From positions 32,890,199 to 32,954,198 of the forward strand of contig CM033405.1 of NCBI GenBank assembly GCA_019426215.1: 64,000 nt of DNA. Reading direction: 5' to 3'. Under the pieces are notes generated by a model. That model ran no database searches. It worked only from the letters and a program-made list of their open reading frames with translations, and was not told the origin of the DNA. Below are positions 34,181 through 45,051 of the stretch, piece by piece. The position numbers and the translations under genes are program-made. Positions within the stretch are counted from its first letter, which is position 1. Each line of letters starts with the position of its first letter. Source of the DNA: Buddleja alternifolia (lineage: Eukaryota; Streptophyta; Magnoliopsida; Lamiales; Scrophulariaceae).

Positions 34181-34345
34181 AATTGCAGGACGTGACCAAG
34201 GAATTATTACCATGTGATTAAGTTTTCTTGAGGATCATAAACCTCAGGGAAAAAGAGGAACAGGTATGGAATTTTGTGTTAATGGTCATCTCATTAAAGT
34301 TGAATGATTAAAACAATTTTCTATAACTAATTGCTTGTAATATAA

Positions 34346-34663
34346 ATGGCTGAGTATAATCATTATGTTTTACACCCTAATTTGGGGTGTAAACTATTTT
34401 ATGTTCATCCCACTTTACATCACGACGTTGATCTCTATTACTGTCGGTATTTCCAACAAACTGATTGGTTCAAAAGAAATAGAACCAAACAATACTATGT
34501 TTTAAAAAGTATTGAATTTTGGAAACATGAGATTGCCTCACCTGAATTTCAAAATAAATTTGATTTATCAAAAATTGGTAAATCATCATGTGTACTGGTG
34601 TTTACCAGACGGGTTAAAAATGCTACAGGAAGCAGCCTCAAAGTTGGCAGCTTAAATGACTAG
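34346..34663 (+). CDS. Pararetrovirus 1 unassigned ORF
   Basis: 105 codons between the movement and pol regions, overlapping the pol start by 8 bp (ATGACTAG). Rich in Tyr, His and Lys (DVDLYYCRYFQQTDWFKRN); no known motif seen. It could be the end of the movement ORF in a different frame or a small accessory protein. Confidence 0.4.
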   Translation: MAEYNHYVLHPNLGCKLFYVHPTLHHDVDLYYCRYFQQTDWFKRNRTKQYYVLKSIEFWKHEIASPEFQNKFDLSKIGKSSCVLVFTRRVKNATGSSLKVGSLND

Positions 34664-36770
34664 CCCATTTTCAATATACATATCCATCGGTATGTTATAT
34701 GAACAATATAAGTCAGAATACTTTGCAGCTTATATTGATTCTGGATCAGGGATTTGTACAGCAAAACCCAATGTTTTCCCTATCAATACTATGGAATCTT
34801 TACCTATTATTGCAGGAAGGGATTTTTCTTAGAAAATCTTAATACTCAATAAAGGTATATAAGAAGCACAAATCATGATTGGAGGAGCATTTGGTACACC
34901 TTGGTTTAAGGTAAAAATGCCACCTATTTACTTTCATGATACAGGAGCAGATATTTTGTTGGGTAAAATTTTATCCAAACCTTTGCAAAATATCTGCAAG
35001 ATAATCACAAAAACTTGCTCACTTTTACTACTAATTGTGGTAGTGAGATACAAATTTTGCAGCGAAAAAAGGCTTTTAATAGGCTTATGCTTATCAATTT
35101 TTGCAGCAAACGTGGTGAGGTTAATACTGATTCCAAATTGACCCATCCTAAAATGCAAGATAAACGAAAATTGGAAAGGCTCTGTTGGCTTTCAGACAAC
35201 AGGGATATCATGAATATTGTGAAGTTTCTCATCTGGATAAAGAAGGAATTAATCTTCTTAAAAAAACTACAACTAAAGATTTGGATAAAGAAGGAATTTA
35301 CCTTCTTAAGAATACTTTACAAGAAAAAAAGTCCTTCTTTGATATGAATGAAGAAAGTAAACTTTCTCTCGAACATATCAAAAGATTAATCCAAAGGAAT
35401 TTCAATGAGAATCCTTTGCCATGGTGGGATAGAAACAAGATCGAAGCTACTCTAAAGGTAAAAGAACAATATAAGTATGAGTATGTTCGATATAAGCCAA
35501 TCCAAATGAATATGGTGGATAAGAAAGATATGCAAGAAATAATTAAAGAGCATATCAATCTTAAACTCATTGAACCTGGAGTATCGGCTTATAGTAGCTC
35601 TGGGTTTTTGGTAAGAAATCGTGGCGAAGTAAAACGAGGAAAAGCTCGATTAGTAATCAACTATCAAGGTATTAATAAAATACTTGAATTTGATGGTTAC
35701 TATATCCCAAGTAGAGAACACTTAATCGATTGTGTTAAAAATGCTAAAGTATTTTCTAAATTCGATTGTAAATCTGGGTTTTATCAGATTAAAATGGAAA
35801 AGGAGTCTAGAAAGTATACTGCATTCTCCACTCCACAAGGACAGTATATTTGGAATGTACTTCCAATGGGTCTTGCTAATGCACCCCAGATATACCAAAG
35901 AAAATGGGTAATCTATTTAAAGATTACTTTGAGTTTATGTTTGTTTACATAGACGATATCTTGATTGCATCAAACAATATGAATGAACATATTAAACATC
36001 TTGAGATATTTTCTGATGTATGCTTTAAAGAAGGATTACTATTTGAAAAGAAAGCAATAATTGGAGTTAATAAGATAGAATTTCTTGGTATTCTTATTGA
36101 CGAAACAGGTATAGAACTTCAAGAACATATTGTGGAAAAAATTTGTAATTTTTCTGATATTCTAAAAGATAAGAAATAGCTACAAAGTTTTTTCGGAGTT
36201 GTTAACTTTGCAAGAATCTTCATCAAAGACTTTGCAAAATATAGGAAAGATTTTCAGCCACTTTTAAAAGAAACCGAAAGTTCAAAATGAAAGCGGGAAG
36301 AAATTCACAATCAAAGGATTCGTGAGTTGAAACAAGTTTGCAACAACTTGCTTAAACTCGCAATACCTCAAGACAACGATGATTTGGTAGTCTATACAGA
36401 TGCCAATGATTTTAGATGGGCAGCAGTACTCATGAAACGGACAACTACAGGGGAAGAACCTTGTAGATATACAGGAGGATTGTTCACTGAACAACAAACC
36501 ACACTTTGGCATATAAATGAAAAGGAATTCTATGCTGTTTGGAAGACATTTAAGAAATGACCTTTATTTTTATTAGCTAAAGAATTCACTTTAAAAGTTG
36601 ATAATACGAATGTCAAAGCCTTTTTAAAAAATAAACTTGAATAAAAAATCGAAAAGGTACGTATTATTAGATGGCAAGCTGAATGTCAATATTATTGTTT
36701 TGACATTGTTATTGTGAAATCTCATGAGAATGTTCTTGCAGATTTCCTGACCAGAGATGGAGGCGTCTGA
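34656..36770 (+). pseudogene. Pararetrovirus 1 protease / reverse transcriptase / RNase H, broken
   Basis: Starts at ATG 34656. The aspartic protease site is DSGSG (about 34738), but stops follow at about 34831 and 34861. RT blocks lie in 35185-35952 (GKARLVINYQGIN, FSKFDCKSGFYQIKM, LPMGLANAPQIYQ). A frameshift near 35905 leads to the intact catalytic YIDD box (FVYIDDILIAS, about 35944). RNase H begins VYTDANDFRWAAVL (about 36390) and runs, with stops at 36178, 36289, 36558 and 36642, to TGA 36770. There is no integrase. Polymerase activity is impossible from this copy. Confidence 0.8.
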
Positions 36771-38075
36771 AGCTAATTCCATCCTCACAAGATACATGCA
36801 TCTCTGGGAAAACCTAGAGGAGCTTGACAAAAAGTTTGGACATCTATCAGTTAATGCTGAGGCAGCTGGCCATGTACAACGAGTTGATTTGGACACTGTC
36901 CAGAACGCAATCAGGGGAACTATGTATGACATGACTTTGTTATGGGATACCTTACTAGAACCAATTCGAAAGGCATCATCCTCAGAGATGACTAGAGAAT
37001 TAAGAGAGCAAGACTCAAAACCAGCGTTTAGAGAACGGGGTTCTATACCCAGAGCAACAGATTCAAATACTGTTTGCACAAGTCCTATACTAGACTCTGG
37101 TAAAAAGAAAACAATTGAGCAATCGGAAATGCAAGCTTCTATTGTTTCAAGTCAACCCAGCACCTCTGGGGTTAAAGAGGGGGATATTAACCTTAGGCTA
37201 CAGATATGCACTTCTAACGTTAATACTAATGCAATTAATTTACCTTGGAAGGTTTATCAAAAGTCATGGGAGAAGCTTGTTTCGCGAAAGGGAATTAATC
37301 CAAGCAAATCTCTGATTGATATATCAGGGAGATATCCTAAAGTTTGGATGCTCTAGGGGTCAAAACCAAAAGAGGTCAGAGAATGGTATGATTTTGGGGC
37401 ACCCGCTTCAATCCATACTATGTCACCAAATTTTTCGGAAATCTCAAAACTTCCGAATTGGATTGGCGGAGCCGTGTTTGATTCATGAAAAAATAATCCA
37501 CACCTCAAGAGAGACGATATCTTGGAATTAAAATTTATCTCAGCAGCTCCGAGATAGCAGGAAAAGGGTCTCATCCAGCTTTTCATTTTATGAAATTACA
37601 GAGACCAGATATGGCGACTTTCAACCGAATTAAAGTTGTTAAGGAAGAAGCTCCTTTGGTAATTTCCATTAATGAAGAAAAAATTTCCACCAGAAGAGCT
37701 TGGGGATTATGGGTCTGTCTCACCGAGATGGATAAAGTTAAGTATCCATTTAAAATTTTCTCAAATAAAATAAATGGATCATTTCTGTTAAACTCCATGA
37801 CAGGGAAGAGTACTGAGTTTGCTAAAAAATTGTTCGAACAAAAAAGAACACTGACATGGACGAACAAATTACCGGCAACTGAAAACACCAGGAGAAAAGC
37901 ATGCAATATGATGCATGTGGATCAATGGCATAATCACATATGCCCAAGTTGTGAAGTCCAAGAAAAACCCTTGTTCAATACAAGAATTAGGGTTACAGAA
38001 AATAAACCCGAAGCCGAACAGGACAAGGGTAAAATGAGAGCAGTTTATCCGAGGGGTTTTCACAAACCTCAGTAA
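36757..38075 (+). pseudogene. Pararetrovirus 1 viroplasmin/transactivator-like ORF, broken
   Basis: The ATG at 36757 overlaps the end of pol. The first piece (199 codons, to 37356) is charged and helical; stops then follow at about 37354, 37486 and 37555, and a frameshift near 37585 leads to 37590-38075. The region 37370-37480 has WYDFGAP and LPNWIGGAVF, and the last part an HX4H..CX2C cluster (DQWHNHICPSC). Position, size and the Zn-like cluster fit the transactivator/inclusion-body protein of caulimovirids, which promotes translation from polycistronic RNA. Confidence 0.55.
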
Positions 38076-38204
38076 AAAGGTCAAAATGTAGCAAAGAGCC
38101 TAAAGCCAGACTCAATGATTTTACAATTTTAAACTAAAATGTAATAATTTAGTTTAGAAATGTAATTTGTAAGTTTTTGTCCATTAAGGGCATTATTGTA
38201 ATCT

Positions 38205-38500
38205 TACAGGAAGTTGACGAATGCAATGACGTCAGAAGGCAATTATCAAAAGCGGACAAATGATCGACAAAGCCAAAAGGAGCTTTTGACAAAAAACCAG
38301 GTTGATGCTGGGTAAATCGACAGTAACTGACAAACAGACGAAAGTGCTGACGTAGGGCGGCTAAAGAAAAGTAAAAAAAATAGCTGACAAAGCACTATGG
38401 GACAACTGCGGACTAGGACAAATGCTAAAGCACGCAATGACATTAGCAATATAAGTGGTTTTGAAGTCCGCGACTGAAGTCCGAATTTTGCCTATAAAAG
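38205..38500 (+). promoter_or_regulatory. Pararetrovirus 1 pregenomic-RNA promoter remnant
   Basis: TATA box CCTATAAAAG at 38491-38500. Upstream are TGACG elements: TTGACGAATGCAATGACGTCAG (38214-38235) and CTGACGTAGGG (38347), resembling the as-1-type elements of caulimovirid full-length promoters. AATAAA at 38720-38725 could be the poly-A signal about 220 bp downstream, as expected for a terminally redundant viral RNA. Confidence 0.65.
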
Positions 38501-38730
38501 GATAAGAAAGAAGCAGAAGGGCACCATTCATTCCCTCTTACTCTTCAAAAAATCAAGAATCCAGAAAGAAAAGGATTGTAAAATAGTTTTAATTTTCATT
38601 CTGAGTGTATGAGGATTTCCCCAAAGAGTATAGTCATCTCTCATACATGAGAGGCTAACCAGTTTTCTCCTCCAATAGCGGAGTAGAATATATTTATGTA
38701 ATAATAATTTTATTTCATCAATAAAAAATC

Positions 38731-39971
38731 AAGGCTTTTGTTCAACATGCTTTGTCAAAATCCCAATTGATCTCTCATTTTGGAAAACCTTCTACGCCCT
38801 AAGGTAGAAAACGAATTAGGGTTGTGCTGTCTATTGCTGAAGGAACTAAGTACCTACGAACCATCTGCTGCGATTGAGTGGTTGGATCAGATTCGTAAAA
38901 ATGAGGACTTGGGATACCCGGGAATAACACAGTCAAACAAAGGTATGAATTTATGGGGGTTTAATTTTATTTCGGAAGCATATTGGGTCTATTTTACTCA
39001 TATTGTGTAGTAAAACCAATAGTGTAAAATGTTATAATAATAAGTAAGGATTATTTTTGCCACAAAGACTAAATTAACACAAATTAAAACCAAAGGGATC
39101 AATTTGGAATTAAGATAAAAGGAGAGGGACCAAAAAGAATTAAACCACCTGAAAGCACCATTTGGCCTTTAGGTTACTTAGATAAACCTTTTTCATTGAC
39201 AAGTCCATTTGATAAATAATTCACAATTTTAGGATGGATTGCTAATAAACCCAAAAATCACTATATGTAAGTTTTTTTAACGATAGAATGAAAAGAGATG
39301 TATTCTTTTTATTAAGAATATCTTTTTATTTTTAGATAAAACATTTATTTACGATTTATTATTGGATAAATGATGCTAATAGTCCTCAATGTTTCATTTC
39401 GTATTACTATGGTAGTGCCAAATGTTATGTTACTTGTTCCTAAAGTTTAACTTTTTTTAAAAATTTCGTCTTTTTGACCTTTTTTGGTGAATTTTAGCTG
39501 GATTGAGGAGCAAGTGTACATCCAGTGTCATTTTTAAAGGTCAAACGTGAGGTTACTATGTCGTTGTTAGATACGTAAGGTGTACATATTGTCTATCCGT
39601 CCAGATTCATCTTGAAAGTAAAATATAAATTAAAATTTAAAGATAATAGCGTAACATTTGATAATTTAAAAATCAAATTGATACAAATGCTAAATTTTAG
39701 GGACTATTGAAAGTGAACCATGAATTGAATTTTAAGAACAGTAGCGTGAGACTGGATAATAACTGATGCAAAAGATAAACTTTACGGACTACTAATTACA
39801 TTTGCCCATTATTATTTCAATTCTTACTACCTAGTTTTTACTATTTCCACCTGAGGCCCAGCCTTAAATACAAACAGTTCCCATACTTTCGGAGCTCACC
39901 CTTTTCCGCTCACTCGCTGCCGCGACGCGGCCGCCATATTCCGTCATTAAGCACTATCAGTTGCAGTCGTT
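38731..39971. other. Intergenic DNA upstream of cyclin pseudogene
   Basis: No convincing gene. It holds a MITE-like unit at 39363-39811. The CCTTAAATACAAACAG stretch near 39863 and GC-rich CCGCGACGCGGCCGCC near 39920 look like the old cyclin promoter and leader. Confidence 0.45.
39363..39811. mobile_element. Long-TIR MITE, diverged
   Basis: The left arm TGGATAAATGATGCTAATAGT and the reverse complement of the right arm TGGGCAAATGTAATTAGTAGT, both followed by CC, match at about three of four positions. Flanks share TTATTA. Probably an old Mutator-like MITE; ends approximate. Confidence 0.5.
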
Positions 39972-40045
39972 AACAAGCGGAACATTCGTAAAGAAAACAA
40001 AGGTAATTCATTCTCGTTTATTTGTTTTCCGCTTGTATCTATAGG
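39972..40045 (+). repeat. Cyclin leader, second copy of window start
   Basis: Same sequence as 1-80. It ends at CTATAG and passes directly into the segment shared with 48836-48899. Confidence 0.8.
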
Positions 40046-40105
40046 AATTAGAAGAAGCTATTGATATCAATTGTATTGACAATAATTCCACGCGTTTTTG
40101 AATGG
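40046..40105. repeat. 58-bp segment shared with NLR upstream region
   Basis: GAATTAGAAGAAGCTATTGA and AATAATTCCACGCGTTTTT are repeated at 48836-48899, with an extra GAATTA inside the second copy. The start of the match coincides with the point where the cyclin leader copies at 1 and 39972 diverge. Confidence 0.8.
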
Positions 40106-40548
40106 GGATGTGAAACGTATGGTTTTTCTCGAGATTAACACTGACCTATCATTTGATTCAAAGGGATAATTACACTCACACCACCTCAATGACGGGTAAT
40201 TTACACCCATTACTGTGTGTATTTGCGTGTTTTTAATGATTATTATGTATCTATGGTTTTTATTTTTTAGTTTGATTCTCGATTGTTATTTTTTCACTGA
40301 TCGGATTATTGGTTATTGAAATCAATAGATTTAAATGGTTTTACAATCATTAATAATTTTTCTCAAGAACCGATTTAAAGAAACCATAATAAAATAAACA
40401 CGTATAAATTCAAACCTCTGTATATATTGATGTCGATTTCTTTATCTTGATCTTGATTTTTTAATCTTATTAATAATGGCTTGATTAATTTATATACTTA
40501 TAAACATATATATACTAATTTTTACTTGTGTTCTTGATCAAATTTTTA

Positions 40549-43024
40549 GGAGACGCAATTATTAATAAGATGAAGAACATGGCAGTAGAACACAAGAATC
40601 GTGGCGCTCTTGGCGATATAGAAAATCTATTTACGATTCGTGGAGTCGAAGCTGGCAAGCCGATTCCTCAGGTTTCTCGACCTGTTACAACGTTTGAACA
40701 TAAATGCTTTCTGTTTTCACAATAGGTTGATTAATAATGTTTAATTTTTATTTTAAAGTTTAATTGTTATTTTAAAGATTAATTTTTCTGGTATTTTCAG
40801 GAATTTTCATGCTAAGTTACTATCAAATGAACAACCTGAAAACAACAAGGTTTATTTTCTTGAAATTTGTGATCTTGTAATATTATTTTCATTTAAATAG
40901 TTTTTTTTTCTTTCTATAATTGTAATTGTAACAAGAATTATTGTCCTGTTTTCTGAATTGTAGAATGTAAAAGGAGCTGATGTAGCTCGGCCCGAGAACA
41001 GAGCCGTGGCGCGAAAGCCAGCTGAGAAGAAAGTTGTCGTCAAACCCAGGCCCGAAGAGATAATAGTAATTAGTCCTGACTCTAATGAAGTTGCAGAGGA
41101 GGAGAAAAAATCTGTAGAAAAATCATTGAAAAAGAAAGCTCCAACTCTTACTTCCACTCTCACTGCTAGAAGTCAGGTTAATATTGAAACACTCTTATAT
41201 ACATCGGTCGTTTTCACACCAAACGTGCCCTTAGAGGTTTTATTACAAGTTTGTTTGCCTCTTTATTCAAGATTTCTTACATATGATTATATGTTTGATA
41301 TTGTTTGCAGGCTGCTTATGGGCTGAGTAAAAAACCGAAGGATGCCATAGTCGACATTGATGCTGCCGATATCAATAACGACTTGGCAGTAGTCGAATAT
41401 GTTGAAGAAATTTACAAGTTCTACAAGTCAGTTGAGGTATAACTCAAAATACCATGAGTTATTGCTTCTTATATATGTCTATGTTATTTTCTTTATGCGA
41501 ATTTTCGGGCCGATGCAGAATGAGGGTCGGGCTCACAAATCACAATTACAGTGATTCGCAACCCGACATAAACGAGAGAATGAGGGCAATTCTAATTGAT
41601 TGGTTGGTTCAAGTTCGCCACAAATTCGAGCTTTCTCCCGAGACACTTTATCTAACAATCAACATTGTTGATCGATATCTTGCATCGAAGACTACTTCGA
41701 GAAGGGAGCTGCAGTTGTTAGGCGTTAGTGCAATGCTTATAGCTTCTAAGTATGAAGAAATTTGGGCTCCTGAGGTGCAATATATTTCAATTAAATATAA
41801 ATCTATACGAACATTTTGAAGCAAAAAATTGAAGAAATCTATGTTCTTGTGCAGGTGAATGAATTAGTGTGCATATCTGATAGAACTTACACTCATGAAC
41901 AAGTACTGGTTATGGAAAAAGGATACTTGGCGAATTGGAGTGGTACTTAACCGTCCCGACTCCATATATGTTCCTCGTTCGTTTCATCAAAGCATCTCTT
42001 ACCGACTCGGATGTAAGTTACCTTTAAATCATGGTTCAGAGTATGTGTAGATATCCGATAATATCAAACATTATCTATTATTCTCCTAGCTTATATATAG
42101 AGTCGATAATATGGGATGATATTACCAATACGATAATAGCGGGATATTAGCGGCGATAATGTTCGATAATATTGGTTATTTTGATGTCGCTACAAATAAA
42201 TCAGTTTTTTAATTTTTATGGGAGACATGCTTTTCGATAGGATAGTTAGTATGGTTAGTAGTAATCTCATTGTTACTGCAGATTTATGCTTGATAAGAAT
42301 GTTATGCCTAATTTTATTTATAAATTTTTTTACTACCTAGTGACTAGTTATATTTATATTTTATCTACAATTTTGCTAATTCTTTTTATTAAAATTGAGC
42401 ATTCTTTAATGTATAATTTTTCAAATTCACAATATAATTTTCACGCGATACCCGCGGGTATAGCCTGATGACCGACGTGAGACAAATAAACAAAATGAGC
42501 ATTGTTCTCGGTATGCAGAACTTTCTTGAGATTTATTGAAATAATAGTAAACTAACATCTATCCGTTTTTTGCCCTCGACTAATTATATATAGGTGGAGA
42601 ATACGGTTTATTTTCTGGCGGAGCTAGGTATGATGAATTACGCAACTCTAATGTATATTGCCCGTCGATGATTGCTGCCTCAGCAGTCTATGCAGCTAGA
42701 TGTACTCTGAATAAAGCTCCTCATTGGAACGAAACGCTTAAAATGCACTGCACACCGGTTTTCCTGAATCACAGCTTATTGATTGTGCTAAGTTGTTGGT
42801 TAGTTTTCATGCGACATCGAGTGAGCATAAACTGAAGGGAATTTATAGAAAATATTCGAGTTCGGGGAGAGGAGCTGTCGCATTGTTACAACCAGCCAAG
42901 TCTCTTTTGGCTGCTGCTGTTGTTGGGGGGGGGGGGGGGTTGCGGAGCGGGTCAAGGATCCGGAAGAGGAGGCTTGGACCGGGGCGAAACCGCTGCTTGT
43001 GTATCAGAGGCGCAAGGAGTAGAG
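40549..43024 (+). pseudogene. B-type mitotic cyclin, frameshifted
   Basis: Exons, by splice sites and sense: 40549-40691, 40801-40849, 40964-41176, 41311-41436, 41519-41774, 41855-42012 and 42594-about 43024. Recognisable parts: RGALGDIENL and PQVSRPV near the N-terminus, TSTLTARSQ, DIDAADINNDLAVVEYVEEI, then the cyclin box with [45 protein letters not shown] and, after the next splice, CISDRTYTHEQVLVMEK. Such cyclins activate CDKs at G2/M. Breaks: +1 near 41537, an extra A near 41918, an extra AT near 42652, and a shift near 42745-42760. A G-run at 42927-42938 scrambles the C-terminus. The first coding exon was not found. Pseudogene, unless the indels are assembly errors. Confidence 0.85.
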
Positions 43025-45051
43025 GATATTTTAATGAGTCTTTAATTTTAGTAATTATTTTTCAGCATGGATATTAGACCATCTCCAACCCCCGCCATTT
43101 TGTTACAGTATAGAACGAAATACTTCATTTTGTAGTACTCTTTTGGAAGCATAATTGATTGATTCTTTGATGGGGAAAGGATATTTTGCACAAAAATATA
43201 TTTTTTGTTCTGAAATTATTCTTAAAAAATGTTACAGATTTGAATTGTCTGAAACTTGAACGACACACAATATTGTTACTTGTTTCATTACTGGTTTTTA
43301 GTATGTGAGGTAGATTAAATGGTATTATGGTGTTGATTAATGTAATGGGATTCCAAAGTATATTAACTTAGTCTAAATATATTGTACTTATAATTTGACA
43401 TTATATGTATATGTATATGACCAATGTATCTGAAAATTAAGCTTCTGAAAGATAGAGGTACTTATAAATTTCAATGGTTAAGAAATAGTGAAATTTCCAT
43501 TTTCATTCACATTCCTGTTACAAAAATGTCTTATATACATACATATTCATGAACATAAAAAAATAAATTAAAAGCTTTGCTCGAGTATTTTGCGGAAAGC
43601 AGAAGAATAAATCCAAAAGTTTATATCTAAGTTGTGCTAGTAAGATAAATCATAAATATACAATATTATTAATGTGGTCCATCCATTGTTCTGATAAGAT
43701 CAAAGTCGTCAATCTTGAATGTTCAGTAAAATGTGATCGGTAAATTGGATCAACCCTATCTAATGAAAAGATCGACAAATATGAAAAGTCGAATCCTCGA
43801 ATCTAGAATTTCGTGAAAAATACAAGAACAAAATGCTGCGTTAAATTTAGATATTCACAATATTGACGTGGTCTAAGTTTAAGGTCAAGGTCAAACTTGC
43901 CCAACACTCCGTAGAACATGCTCGGTAAAAAAGTTGGATTGACTTACAACACGAAAGACTAAACAAATATGAAAATCAATAAGTTGATTGCAAATGTATC
44001 AATCTTGAATATGTGAAAAATGTGTAAAGATACATATATAATCGAATCTAATGGGCCTTAGACTTTGGCTCTACTTGGCCCACGTACTGTGGTCTGCATA
44101 TTTATTAAGCATGTACATATTATTCTTTTGTAATTGACGTATAGATAAAGACGGAAAACATATAGATACACCTTCATAATTGGCAAAGAACACACTAACC
44201 TTAATTTGTTGGCAACCTCTGTCATGAAAAAATATAAAAAATATTTTTTAAAATTTTTTTCTCTAAACAACTTGCTTGTTTGGCACATCATCCAAAAAGA
44301 TTTTAAAAAAAATATCTTAAAATTCTAGCTAATTTTGAAGAAATTCTTGCAAAAAAAAGGAGAAAAAATAAATTTGTACTATTCATGATTTACAATTTAC
44401 CTATTGACTAAAAAGGTTTCTTACGAATGTTTCTCAATATCGAGAGTTAAATTAATCACATATTCTAATGTAAAATAATACGACGTGCAAAATAATGCAG
44501 CGTGCAAAATAACGTGCAAAAAAGTTAAGAAAAGTAAATAATTCCCTAACATTCATACTTTTATATAAGTAATTATAATTATAATTATCATTATTGTAGA
44601 TTATTATTTATTTTGAATGTATAAAAAATATACTATCTACTAAGACTATAACATGTTTGCAAAAAAAAAAAAAATTATCATCCTACATCTAGGAGTTTAT
44701 ACATACTTGAAACGATTAGAATGAATAACAAATAAGAAAAATGTGATTGAAAAGTAAGTTATATAAATTGATTTGGCGAGAATATGATGTAATTTATATT
44801 TAATTTTAAAAACATTCACAAGCACAGGTATTGTATTCTTACGTAACATGATGTTTACGACTATTTTTTTTCTTCAAAATCTTACAATAAATAATGTAGT
44901 TCCAAATCTTATAATAGATATTAAAAAAGAAATGATAGGTGTACATTTTTCTTTCCAAGAGAATACATTTGCATTTAAACACTTTTCCACAAAAATGAAA
45001 AAGAGAGAGATAATAGCAGTGCAAGAATACTCCTCATCATCATTATCATCA
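43025..45051. other. AT-rich intergenic DNA with a diverged direct repeat
   Basis: No gene. Two related stretches (about 43670-43835 and 43855-44040) share blocks such as CGGTAAA..GTTGGAT, GACAAATATGAAAA and ATCTTGAAT, a weak direct repeat. The frame at 44848-45201 overlaps the NLR 3' end on the other strand and is not protein-like. Confidence 0.45.

Larger units (their letters stand above)
31141..38730 (+). mobile_element. Endogenous pararetrovirus 1 (Caulimoviridae, cavemo/solendovirus-like)
   Basis: One near-complete linear copy: primer site, small ORF, coat protein with zinc knuckle, movement protein, a small ORF, protease-RT-RNase H, and a viroplasmin/transactivator-like ORF, then a promoter-like intergenic region. 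Coat domain before movement domain, with pol in its own ORF followed by a transactivator ORF, is the order of cavemo- and solendoviruses; the genus is inference. Frames carry many in-frame stops and several frameshifts, so this is a dead genomic copy. There are no LTRs and no integrase, consistent with chance integration of viral DNA. Exact ends and target changes are not visible. Confidence 0.85.

Noticed and set aside
38780..39010. A 76-codon frame after pararetrovirus 1
   Set aside because: No recognisable domain, and it may simply be viral leader or flanking host DNA; not called as a gene.
30971..39190. Inverted termini around pararetrovirus 1
   Set aside because: Only about 20-30 bp of weak similarity (around AAGTAACCTAAA); too little to claim a composite transposon.
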